A DNA stretch of 64,000 nucleotides, from NCBI RefSeq assembly GCF_028369105.1, contig NZ_JAQNDO010000001.1:5796501-5860500 (forward strand), written 5' to 3'. Made by a program: the position numbers and the translations under genes. The first letter of the stretch is position 1. The number at the start of each line of letters is the position of its first letter. Under the pieces are notes generated by a model, which saw nothing but the letters and a program-made list of their open reading frames with translations, did no database searches and had not been told where the DNA came from. Source of the DNA: Polyangium mundeleinium. Its GTDB lineage: Bacteria; Myxococcota_A; Polyangia; Polyangiales; Polyangiaceae. Shown here piece by piece: positions 24,205 to 31,970 of this stretch.

Positions 24205-25311
24205 TCACCCGCGCGTCGCGCGATACAGCATATCGACGAGGCGCGGCGTGCGACCCACGAGCGGGGCGAGGAACTCGAAGACGCTTGGGCGCAGGAGGAG
24301 ACCGTGCAGCGTGCTGGCGACCAGAAAGCGGGCTGCGAAGGCGCGGGAGAAGGCGCGGGTGTAGGCGCGGATGGGGTCGGGGGAGAAGGTGGCGAGGGCG
24401 GCGAGACGGCCGCTGTGGAGGGCGATGGCCATGCCGTCGCCGGTGAAGGAGGGGACGAGACGCGCGGCGTCGCCTGCGAAGAGCAAGGGGACGCCTGTTG
24501 TGGGGCAGGCTCGGGCGATGGCTTGGGCGCCGAAGCCGAAGCGCGCGAGGCCTCTTGGTTTTTGCGTGGGCGGCCCGAGGGCGGCGAGGCGCTGCGCGAG
24601 GGCGGGGTGGCGGGTGCCGTAGGCTTCGAGGGTTTGCCATCCGGGGCGTGCGTCGCCGTCGAGGAGGGCGCAGATGCCGATGCGACCGTCTTCCACGGGG
24701 TTTACGCCGATGTAGCCGCCTGGCACGAGGTAGAGCTCGACGTCGGCTTCGAGTGGCGTGGGCGCGCAGTAGGCCTTGAGGGCGACGAAGGTTGGGCGGT
24801 CGGCGTGGGCGCGTGGCAGCGCGAGGGGGGCGTCGAGGGGGGAGCGTTTGCCCATGGCGAGGACGAGGCCCCGCACGGCGTGGGCGCCGGCCTGGCTCTG
24901 GATTTCGAGCGCGCGTGGTGGCTTTGGGACCATGGCGCGGACGGGGGTGCGTTCGAGGACGGTTGCGCCTGCGTCTCGCGCGCGACGGGCGAGGAAGGCT
25001 TCCAGGGCCGCGCGTGTGAGGCCGAGTGCTGGACGGCCGGGGAGCGTGAGATCGAGGCGCGCGCCGCTCGCGCCGAAGAGGGCCACGCTGCGGAGCGGCG
25101 CGGGCTTCAGTGCGGAGGCGAGATCGCCGCAGCCGAGGGCGTCGAGATCCTCTTCGGCTTCGGGCGAGAGGAACTCGCCGCAGACTTTGTCGCGGCCGAT
25201 CGTGCCGCTCTCCCACACGACGACCTCGCGGCCTCGCTGGGCCGCTGCGATGGCCGCGGCGAGGCCCGCGATCCCGCCGCCGACGATGCCGAGCGGAGGC
25301 TTCTCGTTCAT
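24205..25311 (-). CDS. FAD-dependent oxidoreductase (geranylgeranyl-reductase/UbiH-like)
   Basis: A 368-residue flavoprotein. The N-terminal Rossmann motif IVGGGIAGLAAAIAAAQRG and WESG bind the ADP part of FAD; the GRDKVCGEFLSPEA block and the GD motif LLFAGDAARLVPSFTGDGM complete the site, and the family resembles geranylgeranyl reductases and aromatic-ring hydroxylases. The ATG at 25311 overlaps the stop of the type III PKS gene, so the two are coupled. In known clusters such as srsABC, a flavoprotein hydroxylates the phenolic lipid made by a type III PKS; the same role here is inferred. No methyltransferase is adjacent. Confidence 0.85.
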   Translation of the reverse strand: MNEKPPLGIVGGGIAGLAAAIAAAQRGREVVVWESGTIGRDKVCGEFLSPEAEEDLDALGCGDLASALKPAPLRSVALFGASGARLDLTLPGRPALGLTRAALEAFLARRARDAGATVLERTPVRAMVPKPPRALEIQSQAGAHAVRGLVLAMGKRSPLDAPLALPRAHADRPTFVALKAYCAPTPLEADVELYLVPGGYIGVNPVEDGRIGICALLDGDARPGWQTLEAYGTRHPALAQRLAALGPPTQKPRGLARFGFGAQAIARACPTTGVPLLFAGDAARLVPSFTGDGMAIALHSGRLAALATFSPDPIRAYTRAFSRAFAARFLVASTLHGLLLRPSVFEFLAPLVGRTPRLVDMLYRATRG

Positions 25312-26393
25312 TGGCCGGAGGTGGTCTCCAGGAGGCCGATTTCCGCGCAGAATCCTGGGCCGAAGGCCGTGACGAGCCCGAGCGCGCCTGGCCCGAGGGG
25401 CCCCTCTTCGTGCAGGAGCTGATCGAGCGCGACGAGCACGGTGACCGAGGACATGTTGCCGTGCTGCTCGAGCGTGTCCCAGCTCGTGCGCGTCACGCTC
25501 TTCGGAAACCGCGCGTGATCCTCGAGCGCTTCGAGGACGCGCCGTCCGCCGGGGTGCACTGCGCCGAACGAGAGGCGGCTCGCGTCGGGGACGTCGAACC
25601 GGCGGAGCACCCGCGCGAACAGATCCGGCAAACCCCGCTCGGCGAAGGCGACGACGTCGCGCGAGAGCTTGATCTTGAGCCCCTCGTCGCGGACCTCGAA
25701 GCCCATGAAGTGCTCGGTGCAGGCGAAGAGCTCGCGGAAGGTGTCGCGGACCCGGAGCGCCGGCACCTTCATGTCCCGCCGCTCGGCTCGCTCGCCCGCG
25801 AGGATCACGGCGGCGGCGCCGTCGGCGAAGATCGCCGCGGAGACCAGGTTTTCCTCGCTTCGATCCTCGGGCAAAAATGTGAGCGAGCAGAGCTCGACGC
25901 AGACCACGAGGGCGCGGGCCTCGGGGTGGCCGACGAGCCATTCGTGCGCGATCGCGAGGGCCGCGGCGCCGCCCGCGCAGCCGTGCTGCGTGAGGTTGAT
26001 GCGACGGACGTTCGGCGAGAGCGAGAGCGCTGCGACGAGCGTCGCGTCCATGGCCGGAATCTGGAATCCCGTGCAGGAAGCCGTGATGACGAGGTCGATG
26101 CTGTCGCGTTCGTCTTCGGTCGTCCCCTCGGCGATGCGCCGCGCGAGCGCGCCGCAGGCGTCACGGACGGTCGTGCAGTAGAGCTCGTTCTTCGCAGCGA
26201 ACGAGCGACCCACGGAGACGAGCTCCTCCGGGGTGATGACCATGTTGCGTCGCTCGACCGCGCTCCTCCGGAAGAGCTGACGGGCGAGCCCGAGGGCGCG
26301 TCCATCGAGCCACCGGGGGAGCGCCTCGGAGAGCTCAGCCTGGCTGTACGAGCGCCCCGGAAAGAACGTCCACGTCTGTTCGATGATCGCCAT
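25308..26393 (-). CDS. Type III polyketide synthase
   Basis: A 361-residue thiolase-fold enzyme of the chalcone/stilbene synthase group. The catalytic triad is visible: Cys139 in TQHGCAGG, His280 in GAVHPGG and Asn313 in QHGNMSS, with the family blocks ITASCTGFQIPAMD and a GPGFCAE-type C-terminus. Such enzymes extend an acyl-CoA with malonyl-CoA and cyclise the chain to alkylresorcinols, alkylpyrones or phloroglucinols. Neighbouring desaturases and the flavoprotein point to a long fatty-acyl starter and a phenolic lipid, which is inference. It lies 61 nt downstream of the membrane-protein gene and overlaps the flavoprotein gene. Confidence 0.93.
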   Translation of the reverse strand: MAIIEQTWTFFPGRSYSQAELSEALPRWLDGRALGLARQLFRRSAVERRNMVITPEELVSVGRSFAAKNELYCTTVRDACGALARRIAEGTTEDERDSIDLVITASCTGFQIPAMDATLVAALSLSPNVRRINLTQHGCAGGAAALAIAHEWLVGHPEARALVVCVELCSLTFLPEDRSEENLVSAAIFADGAAAVILAGERAERRDMKVPALRVRDTFRELFACTEHFMGFEVRDEGLKIKLSRDVVAFAERGLPDLFARVLRRFDVPDASRLSFGAVHPGGRRVLEALEDHARFPKSVTRTSWDTLEQHGNMSSVTVLVALDQLLHEEGPLGPGALGLVTAFGPGFCAEIGLLETTSGQ

Positions 26394-26454
26394 TCAGGCG
26401 GGGAGCAGCGGCAACTTTCGTGCGCGGGAGGCGCGTGGGCAGGGGGCGCACGGA

Positions 26455-27306
26455 TCAGGCGCGGCGTCCGGGGCGGCGCCATTCGCCGCGCAGGGCCGCG
26501 GTGCTCGGGCGCGCGAGGGCATCGCGGAGGCCGGTGCCGGCGGGCTGCACGAGCAAGAAAAACGCGAGGCCGAGCGCGCCGCCGATCTTGCTCGTCGTCG
26601 ACACGATGGGCTCGTGCAGGGCGAGCGCCGTCACGCCCGCGGCGAGCGCGAGGACCACGATCAGGAAGAGCCAGCCGAGGCGGGTTTTTTGACGACAAAA
26701 CGATCGCGGGTCGATGGTCGAGAGGATCATCGTGCCGTCCTCGGCGGGCGCGAGGCGCGGCGTCGCGCCGTCGTTCCGGAGGGCGCCGAACGCGTAGAGG
26801 GTGCTGCCTTCGGGGATGTTCGCCGTGACCTTGCGGGAGAAGCCGCGGGCCTTCTTGGCGTCGGGCAGCGCGGCGTCGAAGGCCTCGGGCGAGGGGCAGG
26901 CGGCGGCGGCGCGGAGGGCGTCCGGGCCGTGCCAGACCTCGACGCGGGGGCCCGTGCGCGGCGGGATCTCGATCGTGCGTCCCTCGGCCTCGATCGCCCC
27001 GCCGAACGACGCGCTCGCGGCGGGCCGATCCTCGAACAGCACGAGAGGGTCGTCCCCGCGCGCGAGCCTGCCGACCTGCGGGATCTCGTGCGCCGCGAGG
27101 GATGGGCCTTCACCGTCGCCGCGCGTCACGCGGCCGATCAGGAGGCCCGTGCCTTCGTTTTTCGCGCCGAGGGGGACGAGGCGCCGCGCGAGCGCGGAGA
27201 GGGCCGCGATTTCCTTGAACGCCGCGGCGACGACGAGCAGGGTGTTCACCCACAGGACCCCGAGGACGAAGAGGCCCATGAGCTCGTAGGGCAGGGGCTT
27301 TCCCAT
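26455..27306 (-). CDS. Membrane protein, possibly GIDE-domain-like
   Basis: A 283-residue protein with an N-terminal TM helix (about residues 8-30), a soluble ~180-residue middle, and two closely spaced TM helices after residue 210 (LFLIVVLALAAGVTALAL and the following segment). The layout and motifs such as GRVTRGDGEGPSL resemble the GIDE domain shared with mitochondrial MUL1-type proteins, but the resemblance is weak and no RING finger is seen. The function is unknown. It sits 8 nt after a desaturase and 61 nt before the type III PKS in the same direction, so it may belong to that lipid locus. Confidence 0.65.
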   Translation of the reverse strand: MGKPLPYELMGLFVLGVLWVNTLLVVAAAFKEIAALSALARRLVPLGAKNEGTGLLIGRVTRGDGEGPSLAAHEIPQVGRLARGDDPLVLFEDRPAASASFGGAIEAEGRTIEIPPRTGPRVEVWHGPDALRAAAACPSPEAFDAALPDAKKARGFSRKVTANIPEGSTLYAFGALRNDGATPRLAPAEDGTMILSTIDPRSFCRQKTRLGWLFLIVVLALAAGVTALALHEPIVSTTSKIGGALGLAFFLLVQPAGTGLRDALARPSTAALRGEWRRPGRRA

Positions 27307-27314
27307 CCTCTTCC

Positions 27315-28307
27315 TTACGCGCTCGCGGCTTCGGCTTCGGCGCGGCGGATCTCCCGCGGCGCGAGGTCGATCTGTGGGCCTTCCGTCTCCGCCTTGGCGA
27401 CGTCACGCATCGGGGGACGGGAGGGCCGGAAGAGGTAGGTCCGGAGCAGGTAGAGGACCATGCTCGGCTCGTCGAGGCTCGGATCCACGCGGGGGACGAC
27501 CTCGCGCTGGTGCGCCTCGGCGAGCGCGGACCAGTGCAAGCCGGCGCGATTGTGGTGGATGGTGTGGTAGCCGTTGTTGCACATCACCCAGTTGAAGGCG
27601 CGACCGACGAAGTTCCGCGCGTGGTTCCATTCACTCGTGGTGTCGCAGCGGTCGTGCTGGATGAGGTTGATGCGCAGGATGCAGCGGGCCCCATAGAGCT
27701 GCGGGACGACGACGAAGAAAAGCGTGGTCCAGACGTCGTAGACGAGCAGGGCGCCGGTCAGGCCAAACGCAACCACCTGCTCGACGAGGTACTGCCGCAC
27801 GAAGTCCTCGCGGCCCTTGTAGCGGGCCCAGCGCGAGACGCCCGCGAACGTATTCGGGCCGGCGACATTGGGGAAGTGGAGCAGGTTGAGCAGGTTCCAC
27901 TTGAAGGAGACGTGCGTGGGCGCGGCCCAGTCGGGCTTGCCGTCATCCTCGAAGTGGTGGTGGACGAGGTTGTGCGAGGGGATGTTCGCAGAGGCCGGGT
28001 AGAGCGCGCCGAAGCTGAGCACGACGCGGAAGATCATGTTGAGCCGGCGGCTCTGGAAGATGCCCTGGTGCAGGTGGTTGTGGATGACCACCGTGTTGAG
28101 GAAGCTCAAATAACAGGCCGCAGCGAGGAACAAGACGTTCCGGCAAGCGGGCACGAAGACCATCGAGGCAAGGACGCCGAGGTAGGCCGCCACGATGCCA
28201 ATCTGCCGCCATTCGGTCGGGTGCTTCACCAGCCAGGGGCCTCGGGTTGGAAGCGAAGAGGACACGGCTCCGCGTTCTACCATCCGTCCCGGGCACTCGA
28301 CAATCAT
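27315..28307 (-). CDS. Membrane fatty-acid desaturase
   Basis: A 330-residue integral membrane di-iron enzyme. The three histidine boxes are HNHLHQ (after the first TM pair), HNLVHHHFE and the C-terminal HTIHHN, with about four to five hydrophobic segments between. These ligate the two irons of desaturases and hydroxylases acting on acyl chains. The ATG at 28307 (MIVECPGRM) and the ATG at 28283 (MVERGAV) are both possible. A second desaturase is encoded divergently 44 nt away, so the two may share a promoter region, and three further genes follow in the same direction ending with the type III PKS and flavoprotein. Confidence 0.9.
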   Translation of the reverse strand: MIVECPGRMVERGAVSSSLPTRGPWLVKHPTEWRQIGIVAAYLGVLASMVFVPACRNVLFLAAACYLSFLNTVVIHNHLHQGIFQSRRLNMIFRVVLSFGALYPASANIPSHNLVHHHFEDDGKPDWAAPTHVSFKWNLLNLLHFPNVAGPNTFAGVSRWARYKGREDFVRQYLVEQVVAFGLTGALLVYDVWTTLFFVVVPQLYGARCILRINLIQHDRCDTTSEWNHARNFVGRAFNWVMCNNGYHTIHHNRAGLHWSALAEAHQREVVPRVDPSLDEPSMVLYLLRTYLFRPSRPPMRDVAKAETEGPQIDLAPREIRRAEAEAASA

Positions 28308-28351
28308 GGACGGGGGGGCAGATTTGCGTTAACCGATACGTTCAAGACGCC

Positions 28352-29170
28352 GTGACGAGCTTCGCCTCTACCTTAACCTCCTTACCCTTCACGCAGCTCC
28401 GTCGAAACCGCTACTTTTACCTGTGGTACGACGGCTTTTACCTGGTGCTCTGCGGAGCCCTGGTCGCCCTCATGGTGACGACGGGTTTCCAGGGGCTCGC
28501 CCCGACCTGGGACCATCGCCTGTGGCTCGTGCTGCCGCTGGCCTGCCACCTGCAAATCCTGTGCAGCGTGTTCATCCACAACGCGACGCACAACAACTTC
28601 CCGCGGCCCATCAATCGGCTCGTGGGAGAGCTCTGCGGGATGGTGGTGCTGACGAGGTTCGCATCCTGGGAGGTGATCCACCAGCGGCACCACCGCTACT
28701 CGGACGACGTGGCGAAGGACCCGCACCCCGTGCAGTCGAGCTACCTCAAGTTCCTGGTGAATACGATCGTGAACGTGGAGCACCAGCTCCAGCAGATTTA
28801 TTTCGATCTCTACGGCGACACGCCCGAAAACCGGCGATACGAGCGGCTGCGGGCCTACGTGAGTTATGGGACGAACCTGCTCCTGATCACGACGTGGTAC
28901 CTGTTCCTCGGGAAGGTAGGCTTCTTCTTCCTGTTCATCCCAGCGTCGATCGTAGGCTTCTTCCACCTCGTGCACTTCAACTGGTCGACGCACAACGCAT
29001 TCTCGCCGAGCAGCGACTTCAAGCCAGTGAACCTCGACCACGGCTATTACAAAGTCGGCAACAGGTTATGGTTCGGCATTTACATGCACGCGAACCACCA
29101 CAAGCGCGCCGGAATGTTCAATCCAGCAAAGCTCCAGCCAAGCCTGCCAGTGACGCCGCCGCCTGGCTGA
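28352..29170 (+). CDS. Second membrane fatty-acid desaturase/hydroxylase
   Basis: About 272 residues from a GTG at 28352 (VTSFASTL, then QLRRNRYFYLWYDG). Histidine boxes HNATHNN, HQRHHRYSDD and HANHHK define the di-iron membrane desaturase family, and four hydrophobic segments are visible. The longer frame back to 28247 overlaps the coding region of the divergent desaturase and is less likely. It is distinct in sequence from the 27315-28307 desaturase, so they probably act on different positions or substrates. Repeat copy 5 starts 10 nt after the stop. Confidence 0.85.
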   Translation: MTSFASTLTSLPFTQLRRNRYFYLWYDGFYLVLCGALVALMVTTGFQGLAPTWDHRLWLVLPLACHLQILCSVFIHNATHNNFPRPINRLVGELCGMVVLTRFASWEVIHQRHHRYSDDVAKDPHPVQSSYLKFLVNTIVNVEHQLQQIYFDLYGDTPENRRYERLRAYVSYGTNLLLITTWYLFLGKVGFFFLFIPASIVGFFHLVHFNWSTHNAFSPSSDFKPVNLDHGYYKVGNRLWFGIYMHANHHKRAGMFNPAKLQPSLPVTPPPG

Positions 29171-29180
29171 GGAGCTGGAG

Positions 29181-29522
29181 GCGTCGCGCCGGGGCGCTGC
29201 CCCGGACCCCGCGGGGGCTGTCCGCCCCTCGACCCGGACCAGGCACGGCCTGGACCGGTGATGGAAGAACTGCGCTCCGCGCAGTTCTTCCAACGGGCCG
29301 GTGGCAAGACCACGTAGGTGCGTCTCAACCTGGCGACGGGTGCGTTGCCCGTTGAACCAGCAGCGCTGCCGTGTTGGCTGGCAGCTTCGTCGCCGGTCTT
29401 GCCAGCGGCCGTTCGATGAACTGCGCACCGCGCAGTTCATCGTCCTGGGTCCAGCGCCTCGCTGGTCCGGGTCCCGGGGCGGACAGCCCCGGGTGGGGCC
29501 TGGGGCAACGCCCCAGCGCGGC
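29181..29522. repeat. Composite palindromic element, copy 5 (two arms)
   Basis: Immediately downstream of the second desaturase. The left arm has GGGGCGCTGCCCC, CAGGCACGGCCTGG and GAAGAACTGCGC-N3-GCGCAGTTCTTC (29264-29290), then GGCCGGTGGCAAGACC. The right arm has GATGAACTGCGC-N3-GCGCAGTTCATC (29415-29441) and TGGGGCAACGCCCCA. The arm order matches copy 2. The left arm closely matches the right arm of copy 1 in reverse complement. Confidence 0.85.
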
Positions 29523-29869
29523 GCGCCCGGGTCCCCGCCGAATGCCCTGCATCCACGCAAGATCGCGATCCCTCCCCGCGGAGGGCCTCCTGCCGCGCCA
29601 CAACCCGGTCCCCGTCAACGCGTCCGCCGACCTTGGGCGTCGTGAACGGCCGCTCCTCGGGCGTGTCCTCCGCCCTGCGGTGCTGCAGGAGGCGATCTGC
29701 GCTCACCTGCACCCGAAAGGCGGCGCCGCGGCTCGAAAAACCCGCCCTGGCGTTGCCGACCTGCGGCGCGGCAAACCTCCCTCCGCGAGGCCGTCTCCTC
29801 TTCGACGGCGCTGCAGGTCCCCGAGCGCGCGCTGCGCCCTCCACCTTGCAGCGCCGGAGGGCGCACGTT
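29523..29869. other. Spacer between two repeat copies; no gene seen
   Basis: About 350 bp lie between repeat copies 5 and 6. Short frames exist on both strands, but none has a plausible start, RBS or domain. The sequence is GC-rich, holds short inverted runs (CCCCGCGGAGG, CTGCGGTGCTGCAG) and looks like decayed or purely structural DNA. Confidence 0.5.
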
Positions 29870-30052
29870 GCCCGTTGAACCCGCAGCACCGCGCTCTTGG
29901 CTGGCAGGCCCGTCGCCAGTCTTGCCAGCGGCTGTTCGATGAACTGCGCGGAGCGCAGTTCATCGACCCCGAGTCCAGCGCTTGCGCTGGTCCGGGTCCA
30001 GGGGCGGACAGCCCCGGTGGGGCCTGGGGCAACGCCCCAGCGCAACGCCTTC
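29870..30052. repeat. Composite palindromic element, copy 6 (single arm)
   Basis: A single arm with GTTGCCCGTTGAACC, TCTTGCCAGCGGCTG, GATGAACTGCGC-N3-GCGCAGTTCATC (29938-29964), CAGCGCTTGCGCTGG and TGGGGCAACGCCCCA. From the central palindrome outward it is nearly identical to the right arm of copy 2 and the inverted left arm of copy 1. It ends 5 nt before the stop codon of the lipoprotein gene at 30058, i.e. at that gene's 3' end. Confidence 0.82.
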
Positions 30053-30057
30053 CAGAG

Positions 30058-30795
30058 CTACTTCGTCACCGCAGGCTTCGGGGCTGCAGGTGCAGGCTGG
30101 GGCGCCTCGACCTTCGGTGCCTCGACCTTCGGCGCCTCGGCCGGTTTGTCCGTCGGCTTTGCGGCGCTTGCGTCTGTGCCGGCGTCGCTTGTGTCGGTGG
30201 GGGCGGCGTCGACGGCGGCGTCCTCGGTGCCTGCGTCGGCGGGTTCGGCGGGCGGGGTGGCTTCGGGGGCGGGCTTCGGGGGTTCTTCGGCGGGGCGTTC
30301 GTCGGCCCAGCAGGCTGGGGTGGGCGGGGGCTGGAAGGTGAGGGCGTGGGAGGCGCGATCTCCCTTTTTCGTGAGGAGTGGGTCGGTCTTGTAGACCTTG
30401 GCTTCGCCGCACTCGTAGGTTGTCAGCTCGCGCTCGGGGGTCTTGCCTGCGCGGAGGGGCACGGAGGCGCGCTCGTTGGCGCACTGGGACCACTCGACTT
30501 TGTACTCGGCGTCCTTGTCCGGCAGGATGAGCCGCACGCCGGGATCTCCCTCGACGCGTTTGCCGAGGAGAAGAACCCGCGCGACTTGATCGTTGTCGTC
30601 GAGCACGGTGACCCGGACTGGCTGGCGTAGACCGCCGCGCATCTTGTTGGTTGCGCCGCCGAGCGTGAAATCGGCGCAGACGGGCTCACCTGTGACGGTC
30701 GACGTGACCTGCGTGTTGGAGCAGGCGGCGAGGGAGGCTGCGAGGAGCGTGGCGAGGGCGAACGCGGTGCGCGAGCGCGGGCTGGGGCGGATCAC
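30058..30795 (-). CDS. Lipoprotein of unknown function
   Basis: A 245-residue protein with a signal ending in the lipobox LAAC. Residues ~30-160 form a folded domain with several cysteines (EPVCADF, SQCANE, TYECGE, PACWAD), and the rest is a low-complexity Pro/Ala/Asp/Lys tail with repeated PKVEAPKVEAP. No family is recognised. The domain may pair its cysteines in disulfides outside the cytoplasm. It is downstream of the EVE-domain gene by 33 nt on the same strand, and repeat copy 6 abuts its 3' end. Confidence 0.7.
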   Translation of the reverse strand: MIRPSPRSRTAFALATLLAASLAACSNTQVTSTVTGEPVCADFTLGGATNKMRGGLRQPVRVTVLDDNDQVARVLLLGKRVEGDPGVRLILPDKDAEYKVEWSQCANERASVPLRAGKTPERELTTYECGEAKVYKTDPLLTKKGDRASHALTFQPPPTPACWADERPAEEPPKPAPEATPPAEPADAGTEDAAVDAAPTDTSDAGTDASAAKPTDKPAEAPKVEAPKVEAPQPAPAAPKPAVTK

Positions 30796-30828
30796 GGCGC
30801 GCAGCGTCGCCCCGGGGGGGGCCTTTCG

Positions 30829-31278
30829 TCAAGTCCGGCGCGTTTTTCGGACAGGGAGCTTCGTTTTTCCGAGGGCGAGCACGTGTTCGAAGTGCTCGGC
30901 CGAGACGGGGACGACGCTGAGACGCGAGCGCTTGAGCAGGGCGATGTCGGTCAGGAACGGATCGCTCTTGATGACTTCGAGCTCGACGGGGGCTTTGAGG
31001 GAGATGACGGGCTCGACGTCGATGGCGCTCCAGTCTTCGCCCTCGGCGGTGGGATCTGGGTAGGCCTCGCGGGCGACGCGGGCGATCCCGACGACGGCCT
31101 TGCCTTCGTTCGAGTGATAGAAGAGCAGGAGATCACCCTTCTTCATGGCGCGCAGGTTGTTTCGGGCCTCGTAGTTGCGCACGCCATCCCAGACGGCTCG
31201 CTTGTCGGCGAGGAGCCGGGCGAACGAGTATTTGTAAGGCTCGCTCTTGACGAGCCAGTAATGCATCTCCGTCGTCAT
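30829..31278 (-). CDS. EVE (YTH-like) domain protein
   Basis: A 149-residue single-domain protein: YWLVKSEPYKYSFARLL, WDGVRNYEARNNLR, KKGDLLLFYHSNEG, AVVGIARVAREAYPD and LSVVPVSAEHFEHVL match the EVE family almost throughout. EVE domains share the PUA/YTH fold and are thought to bind modified bases in DNA or RNA; some are linked to restriction or phage defence, but stand-alone thymocyte-nuclear-protein-like members such as this are widespread. The ATG at 31278 (MTTEMHYW) is chosen; the ATG at 31266 and an upstream TTG at 31320 are alternatives, the latter running through a hairpin. Confidence 0.9.
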   Translation of the reverse strand: MTTEMHYWLVKSEPYKYSFARLLADKRAVWDGVRNYEARNNLRAMKKGDLLLFYHSNEGKAVVGIARVAREAYPDPTAEGEDWSAIDVEPVISLKAPVELEVIKSDPFLTDIALLKRSRLSVVPVSAEHFEHVLALGKTKLPVRKTRRT

Positions 31279-31311
31279 CGGTTCGTCGGGACCATACCGC
31301 CCGACGAACCG
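31279..31311 (-). terminator. Perfect 12-bp hairpin between L,D-transpeptidase and EVE genes
   Basis: CGGTTCGTCGGG (31279-31290) pairs perfectly with CCCGACGAACCG (31300-31311) around a 9-nt loop. It starts 15 nt past the stop of the leftward L,D-transpeptidase gene and abuts the EVE start codon, so it could end transcription of the former or control translation of the latter. There is no T-run. Confidence 0.55.
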
Positions 31312-31326
31312 ATCCCTCAACAGGAA

Positions 31327-31866
31327 TCAGTCTGTGATGACGAGCGTGGTGTCGTCGGGGACGAGGCGGGAGAGCTCGTCGATTTCGGCGTCGTCGAGCG
31401 CGATGCAGCCGTGGGTCCAGTCGGATTGCTTGTGCACGCCGTTCCAGTCGCGCTGGCCGACGCCGTGGATGCCGATGCCAAAGCCGACGGTGCGGCCGGG
31501 CGGCACCTCGCCGCGGCGCTTGAGATCGGCGAACCGCGCGCGGTCCTCGTCGTTCGGGTAGGTCACGTTCAGGAACTGATGGAACAGGCCCTTGAAACGG
31601 CCCTTCACGTGGTAGGTGCCGACGGGCGTGACCTTGTCGCCCTCGAAGCGCTTGGGGCCTGCGCCGCCGCTGCCGAGCGCGACCTTGTAGGTCTTGATCA
31701 CGCGGCCGCCCTGGGCGACGAGCTCCAGGCGGTGCTCGCTCTTGTCGACGCGGATGAGCGCGGCTGCCTCGGCCGTGGGCTTGCCAGGTTTTCCGGCCGG
31801 CGCGCCGGGGAGCGGGGACGGGAGGAAGACCGTGGGGAGCAGGAGGAGCGCGAAGAGGGCGTTCAT
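31327..31866 (-). CDS. L,D-transpeptidase (YkuD family)
   Basis: A 179-residue exported protein: a hydrophobic signal (about residues 1-20), a short Pro/Gly/Lys linker, then the YkuD domain with IRVDKSEHRLELV, VALGSGGAGPKRFEGDKVTP, GIGIHGVG and the active-site block SDWTHGCIALDD, where the Cys is the nucleophile of the HGC motif. These enzymes make 3-3 cross-links in peptidoglycan or attach proteins to it, working in the periplasm. The length is that of a minimal YkuD enzyme. It is divergent from the sigma-factor gene, with an AT-rich tract (about 31914-31932) in between. Confidence 0.9.
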   Translation of the reverse strand: MNALFALLLLPTVFLPSPLPGAPAGKPGKPTAEAAALIRVDKSEHRLELVAQGGRVIKTYKVALGSGGAGPKRFEGDKVTPVGTYHVKGRFKGLFHQFLNVTYPNDEDRARFADLKRRGEVPPGRTVGFGIGIHGVGQRDWNGVHKQSDWTHGCIALDDAEIDELSRLVPDDTTLVITD

Positions 31867-31970
31867 GCCCCGCTGTCGAGGATCCCCGGGCGATCGTGAC
31901 GGGTGCGGCGCGTGAAAAAAAACATTTTTTCGCCCGTCACACTCCGGGTACGTTCTCCGATGAGGGGGCG

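Noticed and set aside
3641-30052. Reading the palindromic elements as insertion sequences
   Set aside because: No transposase ORF, no constant terminal inverted repeats with target duplications seen, and copies can be single-armed; a non-autonomous or structural repeat is a better description.
31896-31970. Upstream start for the sigma-like gene
   Set aside because: The extension runs through the AT-rich divergent promoter region; the ATG at 31971 has a good RBS and begins just before the sigma domain.
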